Shown piece by piece: positions 28,252 through 37,109 of a DNA stretch of 64,000 nucleotides. Made by a program: the position numbers and the translations under genes. The notes beneath the pieces are model-generated. The model ran no database searches. It was not told the origin of the DNA and worked only from the letters and a program-made list of their open reading frames with translations. Origin of the DNA: Granulicella sapmiensis (GTDB taxonomy: Bacteria > Acidobacteriota > Terriglobia > Terriglobales > Acidobacteriaceae); NCBI GenBank assembly GCA_026225395.1, contig JAMFSR010000018.1, forward strand, positions 62,001 to 126,000, given 5' to 3'. Within the stretch, counting starts at the first letter, position 1. Each line of letters starts with the position of its first letter.

Positions 28252-31185
28252 ATGCTCTTCGCCAACGTCCACCGTTCGAAATCGTCTAATCTCGATCTAG
28301 TGGACGGCCTCACTCAACCTGTTACCGGAGTCTGCATCTCCCGCAGCAATCCGTTGCCCCGCGTTCGGCGCTCTCTCGCTTTACGATTGGCCCTTCTGTC
28401 CATAAGTACCACCCTGGCGCTCGCGGGTCATCAACAACTACGCGCTCAGGAGGTGACGAATCAGGAACCTCCCTCCGAGACAACCGCAGTTCTTCCGTCC
28501 GCGCCTTCGCCGCAACAGCAGGCGCCATTCGATCTCTCCACCATCGCCCGCGCCACGCTGCTGCCCAGCAAACCACCTGAAGTCGCCATTCTTGAATCCG
28601 ATACCCAATCCAAGCACGGTGACATCTACCTCCTCGCCGGCGACGTCGTCATCACCTACGGCGACCACGTTCTCCGCGCCGACACCGCAACCTACGACGC
28701 CGACTCAGGCGAAGCCACCGTCCAGGGCCACGTCCGCCTCACCGGCGGCGACAACGACGAATACATCAAGGCCACGCACGGCACCTACAACGTACGCGAA
28801 AGCTCCGGCACCTTCTACGACGTCAACGGCTCCATTGGCCTCGGCAATACCAGCCGCCGCCCCGGCTACCAGAGCACCAACCCATTCTTGTTCTCCGGCC
28901 GCAAGGTCGTCGAAACAAGCCCTGAACACTACGACGTCTACGACGGAGCCGTTACCTCCTGCCTGCTTCCGCGTCCGGACTGGCAGCTCTTCTCCGAGCA
29001 CTTCCAACTCAATGGCGACAAGGCTAAAGCTTCCAACTCGGTATTCCATCTCCTCGGTATCCCGCTGCTTCCGCTGCCGTACGTCACGCAACCTACCAAC
29101 ACCAACCGCCAGTCCGGCATCCTCATCCCGGCACTGGGCTACTCCAGCGCCAGCCAGAACACCGGCTCCAAGGGCCTCACCGTCGGCGAGCAGGGCTATC
29201 TCACTCTCGGCCGCTCCGCCGACCTTACCGTCGGCATGCTGTACTACTCACTCCGTGGCTTCTCGGAAAATGGCACCGTCCGCTATCGCGGCCCCGGCGA
29301 CGACTTCTTCACCGCTCACTTCTCCGCTCTGCAGGACCGCGGATTCGACACCCCTACCGTTAACGCCCAGAACCAACCCATTACCCTCTACGTCAACCAG
29401 GGCGGACAGGACATCACTTCAGCCTTCCGCTGGAAACTCAGCCCTACCACCCGCTTCGTCGGCGACGGAGAATACCTGAGCTCCTACGTCTACCGCGAGG
29501 TCTTCACCGAAAACTTCAACCAGGCTGTAAGCTCCGACATCACCTCGACCGTTTACCTGATGAACCAGAAAGACGGCTACTCCACCGATTTTCGCCTGGA
29601 TCGCTATCAGGGCCTCAAAGTCGTCCCGATCCTGACCCGCCCCGGAGAAGAAGTCAAAGTCTTCCACGCGCCGTCCATCGACTTCTCCGCCGACGACCAC
29701 CACATTCCCGGCACGCCTCTGCTCTGGAGCCTCAACGCCTCCGCCGCCGGCCTCAAGCGCGTGCAACCCAACTTCGTCACCTCCGGCATCATCGAACGCC
29801 TCGACTTCCGCCCGGAGATCTCGCTGCCGCTACACTTCGACGGCTGGAACATCTTCGCCAGCGCTGCTGCTCGCGAATCGTTTTACAGCCGCTCGCGTCG
29901 CACTCCGTACTCCCGAAATCCTGCAAACCCCTACCCCGCTAACGCCACTCCGATCGAAATCACCGACCCGGCCAACCGAGCTGATGCAGAAATCACCGTC
30001 GATATCCGGCCACCCGTTCTCGAACGAACTTTTGAAGTCCCTGCAAACTGGCAGTGGCTTCTCGGCAAAGAAGTCCGTCATACGCTTGAGCCCGAAATCA
30101 CCTATCGCGATGTAGCAGGCGTCAACAACTTCCTCAGCATCCTTCGCTTCGACGATGTCGATCTAGCCAGCGACACCAACGAGCTTGACTACTCGATGAC
30201 CCAGCGTCTCTTCTTCCGCCCGCGGCCCGTGCATATGCAGGCCATCAAGCCCAGGCCCGGCTGCTCCGTAAAGCCCGCCTCCCAGTCTGCAACCACGCAG
30301 ACAGCTATCCCTCAGGAAAAAACCGAAGAGCCCTCCGACGACAATCCCGAAGCCGGCGCCAACCCCGTCGATCCCGTCCAGCAGCCCACCAACGATGCCA
30401 ATGGCATCCCTAACGCCTCCGCTACCGCACCCGATCAACCCACACGCACCCACGCGCATCACGCCGACCCCTGCGCGCCCTCGACCACCCCCGCTCTCCC
30501 CCCACAGCAGGAGTGGTTCAGTTGGAAAATTGAGCAAAAGTACTTCTTCGACACCACCTTCGGCAACGCCGTCATCAACACAGGCCGCAACATCTTCGAC
30601 ACCACGCTCAATCTCTCGGGAATCGCCTTCCTCACTGAGCCGCGCAACATCTCCCCCATCATCTCGCGCCTGCGTTTCCGCACCTCCGGGCACACCGACT
30701 TCGAGTGGGATCTCGATTACGATACCGGCGCCAAAAAGATCAACAGCTCCAACGTATTTCTCGACCTCCACGAGGGCCGTTACTTCGGCGCCCTATCCTA
30801 CGCACTTCTTAACGCCCCCGGCCGCTTCTACACCGAGGTCGTCAATCCCACCACCAACAGCGCCACCGGCCTTACCAGCTCAGCCATCTCCAACTTCTCG
30901 CAAATGCGCTTGCTTTCCGGCTACGGCACTCCCAACAAGCCCGGCATCTCCGCCGCCGCCGGCGCAGGCATCGACCTCAACGCTGGCAGCGGACAGGACA
31001 CCGCCGGCCCGCTGCAGTACCTCACCATCCAGGCAAGCTACAACTGGAACTGCTGCGGTCTGTCAGTCGAATACCGCAAGTACGATCTCGGCGCTATCCG
31101 AAACGAAGGTGTGGAGACGTTCAACTTCACTTTGGCGAACATCGGTTCTGCCGGCAATCTTCGCCGCAACCAGAGTCTCTTCTAG
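28252..31185 (+). CDS. lptD: LPS-assembly protein LptD
   Basis: Outer-membrane beta-barrel protein that, with LptE, inserts lipopolysaccharide into the outer leaflet. In order: a signal region (RRSLALRLALLSISTTLALA), an OstA-like periplasmic jelly-roll starting near residue 115 (KHGDIYLLAGDVVITYGDHVL), then the LptD barrel. Residues about 663-756 are a disordered Pro/Thr/Asn-rich insert. The frame starts at ATG 28252, but GTG 28300 is attractive because it leaves a more usual N-terminus before the hydrophobic core. lptE and surA are not adjacent. A different heptamer run follows the stop. Confidence 0.9.
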   Translation: MLFANVHRSKSSNLDLVDGLTQPVTGVCISRSNPLPRVRRSLALRLALLSISTTLALAGHQQLRAQEVTNQEPPSETTAVLPSAPSPQQQAPFDLSTIARATLLPSKPPEVAILESDTQSKHGDIYLLAGDVVITYGDHVLRADTATYDADSGEATVQGHVRLTGGDNDEYIKATHGTYNVRESSGTFYDVNGSIGLGNTSRRPGYQSTNPFLFSGRKVVETSPEHYDVYDGAVTSCLLPRPDWQLFSEHFQLNGDKAKASNSVFHLLGIPLLPLPYVTQPTNTNRQSGILIPALGYSSASQNTGSKGLTVGEQGYLTLGRSADLTVGMLYYSLRGFSENGTVRYRGPGDDFFTAHFSALQDRGFDTPTVNAQNQPITLYVNQGGQDITSAFRWKLSPTTRFVGDGEYLSSYVYREVFTENFNQAVSSDITSTVYLMNQKDGYSTDFRLDRYQGLKVVPILTRPGEEVKVFHAPSIDFSADDHHIPGTPLLWSLNASAAGLKRVQPNFVTSGIIERLDFRPEISLPLHFDGWNIFASAAARESFYSRSRRTPYSRNPANPYPANATPIEITDPANRADAEITVDIRPPVLERTFEVPANWQWLLGKEVRHTLEPEITYRDVAGVNNFLSILRFDDVDLASDTNELDYSMTQRLFFRPRPVHMQAIKPRPGCSVKPASQSATTQTAIPQEKTEEPSDDNPEAGANPVDPVQQPTNDANGIPNASATAPDQPTRTHAHHADPCAPSTTPALPPQQEWFSWKIEQKYFFDTTFGNAVINTGRNIFDTTLNLSGIAFLTEPRNISPIISRLRFRTSGHTDFEWDLDYDTGAKKINSSNVFLDLHEGRYFGALSYALLNAPGRFYTEVVNPTTNSATGLTSSAISNFSQMRLLSGYGTPNKPGISAAAGAGIDLNAGSGQDTAGPLQYLTIQASYNWNCCGLSVEYRKYDLGAIRNEGVETFNFTLANIGSAGNLRRNQSLF

Positions 31186-31201
31186 TAGACCGTTGCTGTC
31201 C

Positions 31202-31222
31202 CCTGAAACCTCGAACCTAAAA
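31202..31222 (+). repeat. short heptamer run downstream of lptD
   Basis: Three consecutive 7-base units CCTGAAA, CCTCGAA, CCTAAAA, then CCTG. They start 17 bases after the lptD stop and lie 28 bases before the next gene's start. Only one arm is seen. The sequence family differs from the GTGAATA and GAGGATA runs. Confidence 0.45.
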
Positions 31223-31249
31223 CCTGCTCTTCGCCTGAGATAATCAACT

Positions 31250-32308
31250 GTGTTCAAACCCCGCCGCCTGACCGCCCTCCTGTTCGCCACCACCCTCCTC
31301 GCCGCTCTCGGCTGCCGCGCCCAAACTCCCGCGACCGCGCCCCCCGCCGCCAAGCCCGCAGCCGTCGATCAAGGCACACCGTTATCTCCGGAGCAGGCCC
31401 GCCGCGTGGAGGTCCTCGTCCGCCAGAGAGCCGCTCTCCCTCCCGGCTCGACCGTCAGCGTCGGCGGTCGCACCTCCTCCGACGTGGCCGACTTCGACAC
31501 CGTCTCCGTCACCATCAGCAACGACGGAAAGACGTCCCGCCCCATCAAATTCCTCCTATCCAGGGACGGCAAGACTCTCGCGCAGTTCACCAAATACGAC
31601 ATCTCCGCCGACCCGCGCTCGCTCGTCTCCGCCGCTGACCGCCCCTTCCGCGGCGGACCCGAAACCGCGCCCGTTCTGTTCATCAACTTCGACGACCTCG
31701 AGTGCCCCTACTGCGCCCGCTTCCACGCCAGCATCTTCCCCGCCATCGTCGAGCGGTACGGCGACAAGGTTCGCGTCGTCTACAAAGACTTCCCTCTCTC
31801 TGAGCTCCATCCCTGGGCCCTGCGAGCCGCCATCGACGTCAATTGCCTCGCCGATCAGTCGCCCACCGGCTACTGGAACCTGATCGACAGCATCCACGCC
31901 CACGCCGCAGACATCACCGCCACCGCTCAGGCCGGCACTGACAAGGACCCCGACACCACCAAGGCCCTCGCTCGCGCCAACGCCGAGCTTGATAAGTTCA
32001 CCCTCGAACAGGGCAAGGTTCAGGGTGTTGACCTCTCCAAGCTGAACGCCTGCCTCGTTGCACAGGACAAGAAAGCCATCGAAGCCTCCTTGCAGCTCGG
32101 CACCTCCCTCGGTGTGGAATCCACCCCGACCTACTTCATCAACGGCGCCAAGCTGGACGGCGCAGTACCCATCGACTTCATCTTCAACGCCATCGACCAG
32201 GCCCTCGTCGCCGCAGGCCAGAAGCCCCCACCGCCCTACGTAGTCCCTGCATCACCAACACCAGCTCCCGCATCTACTCCGGCCGCCACACCAAAACCCG
32301 GACAGTGA
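31250..32308 (+). CDS. DsbA-like thiol oxidoreductase lipoprotein
   Basis: Periplasmic thiol-disulfide protein of 352 residues with a lipobox (LLAALGCRAQT, Cys near residue 23) after a GTG start. A middle domain includes PIKFLLSRDGKTLAQF. The DsbA/thioredoxin-like part has redox motif ECPYCARFH (CPYC, near residue 150), followed by VVYKDFPLSELHPWA and the C-terminal FGVESTPTYFING-type cis-proline (VESTPTYFING). A Pro/Ala/Thr-rich tail closes it. It may serve folding or redox repair of outer-membrane proteins; the position after lptD fits but does not prove that. Confidence 0.88.
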   Translation: MFKPRRLTALLFATTLLAALGCRAQTPATAPPAAKPAAVDQGTPLSPEQARRVEVLVRQRAALPPGSTVSVGGRTSSDVADFDTVSVTISNDGKTSRPIKFLLSRDGKTLAQFTKYDISADPRSLVSAADRPFRGGPETAPVLFINFDDLECPYCARFHASIFPAIVERYGDKVRVVYKDFPLSELHPWALRAAIDVNCLADQSPTGYWNLIDSIHAHAADITATAQAGTDKDPDTTKALARANAELDKFTLEQGKVQGVDLSKLNACLVAQDKKAIEASLQLGTSLGVESTPTYFINGAKLDGAVPIDFIFNAIDQALVAAGQKPPPPYVVPASPTPAPASTPAATPKPGQ

Positions 32309-32320
32309 AAAGGTCGCTAG

Positions 32321-32399
32321 TAGTCACTTCTCAGTTGTGAGGGACCTGGTGTAAAGGCGTAAGATAGCCGCACGCCAACTAAGAACTGACAACGAACAA
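32321..32399. repeat. heptamer repeat pair with a third sequence flavour
   Basis: Left units TAGTCAC, TTCTCAG, TTGTGAG (32321-32341). The right arm is CTAAGAA, CTGACAA, CGAACAA (32379-32399), the reverse complement of TTCTTAG-, TTGTCAG-, TTGTTCG-type units. The arms face each other across about 37 bases, between the DsbA-like gene and the next. Only partial matches to the other runs. Confidence 0.45.
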
Positions 32400-32407
32400 C
32401 TATCTCT

Positions 32408-32797
32408 ATGCGCCGCTCCGCCAACGTCGTCGCTCCCCTCCTTGCCTCAGCCGCTCTCATGCTGCTCACCGCCTGCCGTGAGACCGAGGACCAACGCTGC
32501 GTAGATGAAAACAATCACGTCGTCGACCCCGGCTTCTGCAAAAACCTTCCCGCCAACGCCCAACAGCCCGTCGCCGGAAGCATGACCAACAACGGCGGCT
32601 ACTACAACAACGGCATCTTCATCCCGCACTACTACCGCTTCTACTACGGTGGTGGTGGCGGAGGCATCGGCGGCTTCGCTTCCGGCGGAGGCTACTCACC
32701 CACGCCTGGCCATAGCTACTCCTTCAGCGGCACCTCCCGCGGCGGCTTTGGCAGCTCGTTCTCTGAAGGCGGCGCTCACGGTAGTGGAGGAGAGTAA
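32408..32797 (+). CDS. YgiB-like small lipoprotein (DUF1190-like)
   Basis: Lipoprotein of 129 residues: signal ending LMLLTACRE with Cys near residue 23, then two Cys (QRCVDE, FCKNL), a Tyr/Gly-rich middle (FIPHYYRFYYGGGGGGIGG) and an end TSRGGFGSSFSEGGAHGSGG. The ending resembles TRGGFG...GSS-type ends of E. coli YgiB, whose partner is the glutathionylspermidine-synthase-like YgiC. The next gene here is exactly such a protein and overlaps this one (TAATG), so the pairing is strongly supported by context. Function of YgiB is unknown. Confidence 0.72.
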   Translation: MRRSANVVAPLLASAALMLLTACRETEDQRCVDENNHVVDPGFCKNLPANAQQPVAGSMTNNGGYYNNGIFIPHYYRFYYGGGGGGIGGFASGGGYSPTPGHSYSFSGTSRGGFGSSFSEGGAHGSGGE

Positions 32798-34002
32798 TGC
32801 AGCGTCACACCCTTACCCCAAGGCCCAACTGGCAGGAAACCGTCGAGCAGCAAGGCCTCACCTTCCACACCCCCGAAGCTCTACCTCCCGGCGCACGCCC
32901 CTACTGGGACGAATCCGCCTGCTACGAGTTCACCGCCGCCGAAATCGACCGCCTCGAAGCCGCCGGCAACCAGCTCCAGGAGATGTGCCTGGCCGCCGCG
33001 CAGCACGTCATCGACAACCAGCGCTACGCCGAGCTCGAAATCCCCGCCGAAGCCGTTCCCCTCATCGAGTGGGTCTGGAACGAAGAGCCGCCCGCGCTCT
33101 ACGGCCGTTTCGACATCCTCTTCAACGGCGACGGCCCACCCAAGCTCCTCGAATACAACGCCGACACCCCCACCTCGCTGCTCGAAGCTTCCGTCATCCA
33201 GTGGTACTGGCTCAAAGCTCTCTACCCCGAAGCCGACCAGTTCAACTCCATCCACGAAAAGCTCATCGCCAAGTGGAAGGACGTCACCAGCTACCTCGAG
33301 CAGCCCGTTTACTTCGCCAGCACCGCGTATCCCGAAGACCTTCTAACCGTCGCCTACCTCCGCGACACCGCCGACCAGGCCGGCCTGCAAACCCGCCAGC
33401 TCCTCATGGAAGACATCGGCTGGAACGACCCCCGCCAATGCTTCGTCGATACCACCCCCGACGAAGGCATCATGAAAACCATCTTCAAGCTCTATCCCTG
33501 GGAAACCATGCTCGAAGAAGAGTTCGCCCAGCACGCACTGGCTACCTACCAGGGCATGACGTGGATTGAACCCATCTGGAAGCTCCTGCTCTCGAACAAA
33601 GGCATCCTGCCCATCCTCTGGGAGCTGTATCCCAACCACGAGCTCCTTCTCGAAGCTCACTTCGTCACGCCGCAAAGCAACTGGCAGCCCGCGCCCGGCT
33701 GGATCCGTAAACCCATGCACTCGCGCGAAGGCTCCAACATCACCCTGATGAACCCGCACGGCAAAGTTATAGAAACAGCCGGCCCCTACACCAACCGCAT
33801 GCAGATCGATCAACGCCTCGGCCCGGCCGTCAACTTCCGCGATCCCAACCACCCCAACCAGAACCCTGCCGACCCAGCCTTACGCTGGCCCGTCCTCGGC
33901 CTCTGGATGGTCGACCAGGAGTGCTGCGGCATGGGCATCCGCGAAGACTCCACCCCAATCACCGGCAACCTCTCCAGCTTCGTCCCGCACTTCTTCCGCT
34001 AG
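32797..34002 (+). CDS. glutathionylspermidine synthase family protein (YgiC-like)
   Basis: ATP-grasp enzyme of 401 residues, homologous to the synthase domain of Gsp but without the amidase domain, as in E. coli YgiC and YjfC. Typical motifs: YWDESACYEFTAAEIDRLEAA at the start, GRFDILFNGDGPPKLLEYNADTPTSLLE (substrate/nucleotide block), and NIGREDS-type end GMGIREDSTPITGN. It may ligate a peptide or amine to a carboxylate; the true substrate is not known. ATG overlaps the preceding TAA, so translation is coupled to the lipoprotein gene. Confidence 0.9.
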   Translation: MQRHTLTPRPNWQETVEQQGLTFHTPEALPPGARPYWDESACYEFTAAEIDRLEAAGNQLQEMCLAAAQHVIDNQRYAELEIPAEAVPLIEWVWNEEPPALYGRFDILFNGDGPPKLLEYNADTPTSLLEASVIQWYWLKALYPEADQFNSIHEKLIAKWKDVTSYLEQPVYFASTAYPEDLLTVAYLRDTADQAGLQTRQLLMEDIGWNDPRQCFVDTTPDEGIMKTIFKLYPWETMLEEEFAQHALATYQGMTWIEPIWKLLLSNKGILPILWELYPNHELLLEAHFVTPQSNWQPAPGWIRKPMHSREGSNITLMNPHGKVIETAGPYTNRMQIDQRLGPAVNFRDPNHPNQNPADPALRWPVLGLWMVDQECCGMGIREDSTPITGNLSSFVPHFFR

Positions 34003-34005
34003 CCG

Positions 34006-35418
34006 CTACTGCAGCTTGTAAGGCGCCGCCGGTTCCGGAACCGGATCGGGCGTCTTCACTCCATCCATCGACGCCACACCCGCACCCTCCAACCCCTTAC
34101 CCGTAACATTCAAAATCGAAACCATCGGCCCGGTAAATCCAGTCACCCGAACGTCCTTGATCACCACATGCTTCGCATTGGCGATCTCAATCCCCTTCGC
34201 GCAAGTCCCCGAAATATTCTCGAGCACCAACCCATCCAGCGGCTTCTCCGCCGAAATCTCCAGTGCATGCACCAGCACCGGAACATCCACCACGCGCACA
34301 TTGCGGAACACAAAGTTCCGCCCCTCCGGAATCCCCGCCAGCCCCGGCACCGGATCCTCACCCAGCAATCCGCTGTTCAGCAAATTGATCCGCAAAAACC
34401 CAGCCTTGATCCCTGAAACGTCCAGATCCTCAAACGTCATATCCTCGAGCACCGCCCCACGCCCCGGCCTGCTCTTAATGTAAATTGCATGCGACTTCGC
34501 GCCCGTAAACTTACACCGCTCCACGCGCACTCTCCGCGTGCCGCCGGAGTTCTCACTGCCCATCCCGAGGCACGCAAAGATGGCATCCGCAAACGTGCAA
34601 TCCTGAATCAGCACATCCTCGGTCGGCATCTTGTTCAAAAACGCATCGCCCCCGCGCCCACTCTTCAGCGAGATGCAATCGTCCCCCGTCGAGATATCGC
34701 ACCGCCGAATCACCACCTTCGAGCACGAGTCCACATCGATCCCATCGCCGTTCCCACCCACCGACCGAATCACCAGATCCTCAATCAAAATATTCTTACT
34801 CGCCGTCGGATGGATCGACCACATCGTGAAGTAGCTCGTCGAAAATCCATGCAGATGCACCCCATCGCAGCGCAGAAACTCCATCAACGCCGGATGCCGC
34901 AACGGCTTGTCCTTCGTCGGTCTGCCACAAACAGCCTTATTACCCTCAATCTTCCCCGGCCCGGCCACACCGACACCCGTCGCATCGATCGCATACACAA
35001 GCGCAATATGCCCCGGAATCCATCGCCCTTCCCAGCGCACCTGCGTCACCGCATAATCATCCATCTCCGGCGACCCAACAATCACCGCACCCTCTGCCAA
35101 CCGCAATACCGTATTCGACCGAATCTGAATCGACCCCGTCAGATAGTTCCCCGCCGGCACCAGCACCTCACCACCACCCAGCACCGCGCACCGATCAAGC
35201 GCCGCCTGCAACGCCACCGTATCCTTCGTCACCCCATCACCGGTCGCCCCAAACATCGCATCGCGTACATTCAGACGCGCCGGCCCGGCGCCGGTCACAG
35301 GAGCCACAACCACCGCCTTCGCAGTCGATCCAACCCCACTCGCCCGAACCAACTCCGGCAACATCGCCGCACCCACAGCCGCCTGCGCCGACCGCGCCAA
35401 AAACTTTCGCCGCTCCAT
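34006..35418 (-). CDS. GH28 glycoside hydrolase, polygalacturonase-like
   Basis: Secreted pectin- or rhamnogalacturonan-degrading enzyme of 470 residues. A TAT signal (ERRKFLARSAQAAVGAA) lies at the N-terminus, followed by the pectate-lyase/GH28 opening NVRDAMFGATGDGVTKDTVALQAALD. The right-handed parallel beta-helix then shows the catalytic acids in DGIDVDSC and STGDDCISLKSG, GMGSENSGG and YIKSRPGRG. ATG 35418 is chosen because AAGGAGAGG lies right before it; the frame opens at GTG 35433. It converges with the YgiC-like gene. It suggests plant polysaccharide use. Confidence 0.92.
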   Translation of the reverse strand: MERRKFLARSAQAAVGAAMLPELVRASGVGSTAKAVVVAPVTGAGPARLNVRDAMFGATGDGVTKDTVALQAALDRCAVLGGGEVLVPAGNYLTGSIQIRSNTVLRLAEGAVIVGSPEMDDYAVTQVRWEGRWIPGHIALVYAIDATGVGVAGPGKIEGNKAVCGRPTKDKPLRHPALMEFLRCDGVHLHGFSTSYFTMWSIHPTASKNILIEDLVIRSVGGNGDGIDVDSCSKVVIRRCDISTGDDCISLKSGRGGDAFLNKMPTEDVLIQDCTFADAIFACLGMGSENSGGTRRVRVERCKFTGAKSHAIYIKSRPGRGAVLEDMTFEDLDVSGIKAGFLRINLLNSGLLGEDPVPGLAGIPEGRNFVFRNVRVVDVPVLVHALEISAEKPLDGLVLENISGTCAKGIEIANAKHVVIKDVRVTGFTGPMVSILNVTGKGLEGAGVASMDGVKTPDPVPEPAAPYKLQ

Positions 35419-35585
35419 AAACCTCTCCTTCACGAGCGCTTCATTCTCCCATCTGTTCAGCTAAACTGCGAATACCCCGCAAGCAGGAGATCGGCCACTC
35501 CCGCATTTGCCTCAATTGGCCTACGCGGAATGTCGCTCCCTTAGCGCCTTTGCGTTCAAAGCTTTTGTCTCACCAGGAGTCACCC

Positions 35586-36395
35586 ATGCTTGACGTCCAC
35601 CCTCCACACCACGCCGCCAACACCTTGCATGACTTCCTCATCCACATCGTCACCATCGTTATCGGTCTGCTCATCGCCATCGGCCTCGAACAGGGCGTCG
35701 AAATGCTCCACGAACGTCACTCTCTCCGTGAATCTCACGAGGCCATGCAGCGCGAATACGAAGAAAACGCGCAACGCATCAACCACGAAACACAATTTTG
35801 GCGCAGGGGAGCTGCCGCCTTGCAGAACAACCTGCTCATCCTCCGCTATCTTCAGCAACATCCTCAAACGACAGAAGAACAGCTTCCCGGCAGGCTCTAC
35901 TGGGGCCTCAACAGCATGGCGTTTGCCCACGCTGCGTGGGACTCCGCCCAGCAGACCGGCATCGTCAAACTCTTGCCTCAGAGCGAAGCCACGGATGATG
36001 CTTTTCTCTACATGGAACTGCAACGCATCGAAACCGCGACTGCGGAAGTCTGGCTGGCCGTCAACGACGCCGAGCAGTTCAATCTTTCTGATCCAGACCC
36101 CACGCATCTCAACCCAACCCAACTTTCCGATGTCATCAGACTCACCGAAAAAGCCCTCACAAAACAGATCCTCGTCGGAGAAGCGCTGTTGAATCTTACT
36201 CAGGACTATCCCAATCTGCCCCAGCCGGTAGACCAGGGCGAAATCAACATCCTGCGCAGTGAGACGATCTGGAAACCTGAAGCCCCCCGCAACGCGGCCG
36301 AGAAACTAACCGCAAAACGCCTCCGCGCTGCCTATGAAGGAGACCTCCCGATCTTTACCGCAGACGACGCGAGAAGCCTGGATCCCGCAAAATAA
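35586..36395 (+). CDS. HPP-motif single-span membrane protein, paralogue 1
   Basis: Protein of 269 residues of unknown function. It begins with MLDVHPPHHAANTLHDF and a transmembrane helix (IHIVTIVIGLLIAIGLEQ, about residues 20-38). A basic coiled-coil-like segment follows (ERHSLRESHEAMQREYEEN), then a helical soluble domain. Start ATG 35586 is preceded by AGGAG and is supported by the same start in two paralogues at 36473 and 39087. It resembles in layout the DUF6090-type proteins. The second paralogue lies 77 bases downstream. Confidence 0.75.
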   Translation: MLDVHPPHHAANTLHDFLIHIVTIVIGLLIAIGLEQGVEMLHERHSLRESHEAMQREYEENAQRINHETQFWRRGAAALQNNLLILRYLQQHPQTTEEQLPGRLYWGLNSMAFAHAAWDSAQQTGIVKLLPQSEATDDAFLYMELQRIETATAEVWLAVNDAEQFNLSDPDPTHLNPTQLSDVIRLTEKALTKQILVGEALLNLTQDYPNLPQPVDQGEINILRSETIWKPEAPRNAAEKLTAKRLRAAYEGDLPIFTADDARSLDPAK

Positions 36396-36472
36396 GAGCT
36401 GGGAACCTACGCCGCAAACGCCTCGTTTCTTCCCCAACCCAGAAACATTAGCCACAGCAGGAGCCCGGCCTC

Positions 36473-37105
36473 ATGGAAATCCATCCACCCTCAGAGCCCA
36501 TCCACAACTGGCGCGATCTCCTCATCCACCTCGGCGTTATCACCGTCGGCCTCTTCATCGCCCTCACGCTCGAAAGCCTCGTCGAGTACATGCACCATCG
36601 TCATATCGTCCGCGAAGCCCGCGAGAACATCCGCCTCGAAATCGAAGACAACCACGTAGCCGCGCAAAGGGACTTGGTCAACCTTCAAAACGACATCGAT
36701 CTGGAGCAGAAAAACATCGATAACATCCAGATCCTCAGAACGCACCCGAAGGACTTTCACGGCTCCATTTCAAACACCATGAGCCTCGACGCACCGCAGG
36801 ACTCCGCCTGGCGCACCGCGCGCGACAGCGGTGCACTCACCTACATGCCCTACGATGAAGTGCAGCGCTACTCAAACATCTACATGCGCGAGACCCTCGT
36901 CGTGAACCACGCCATCACCACCGGCGAACACGACTTCCTCGCTGCCGCTCCCCTTCACATGGGCTATGACGCAGCCAACCTTCCACCCGAACAATACGAC
37001 CGCCTTCTCCAGCTCAACTCCGAAGTTCTGATCGAGCTCACCGTACTCAAAGGCTTTGTTCAGGAACTAGACAACAGCTGCGTTGAAGAACTGAAGGCAC
37101 AGTAG
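36473..37105 (+). CDS. HPP-motif single-span membrane protein, paralogue 2
   Basis: A 210-residue protein aligning with the two other HPP-motif proteins over its first 60 residues: MEIHPPSEPIHNWRDLLIHL, a transmembrane helix around VITVGLFIALTLESL, then HRHIVREARENIRLEIEDN. The C-terminal part is helical and acidic and diverges more. GCAGGAG lies just upstream. It is four bases ahead of the AmpH-like gene and in the same orientation, so these are probably co-transcribed. Confidence 0.75.
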   Translation: MEIHPPSEPIHNWRDLLIHLGVITVGLFIALTLESLVEYMHHRHIVREARENIRLEIEDNHVAAQRDLVNLQNDIDLEQKNIDNIQILRTHPKDFHGSISNTMSLDAPQDSAWRTARDSGALTYMPYDEVQRYSNIYMRETLVVNHAITTGEHDFLAAAPLHMGYDAANLPPEQYDRLLQLNSEVLIELTVLKGFVQELDNSCVEELKAQ

Positions 37106-37109
37106 CTCA

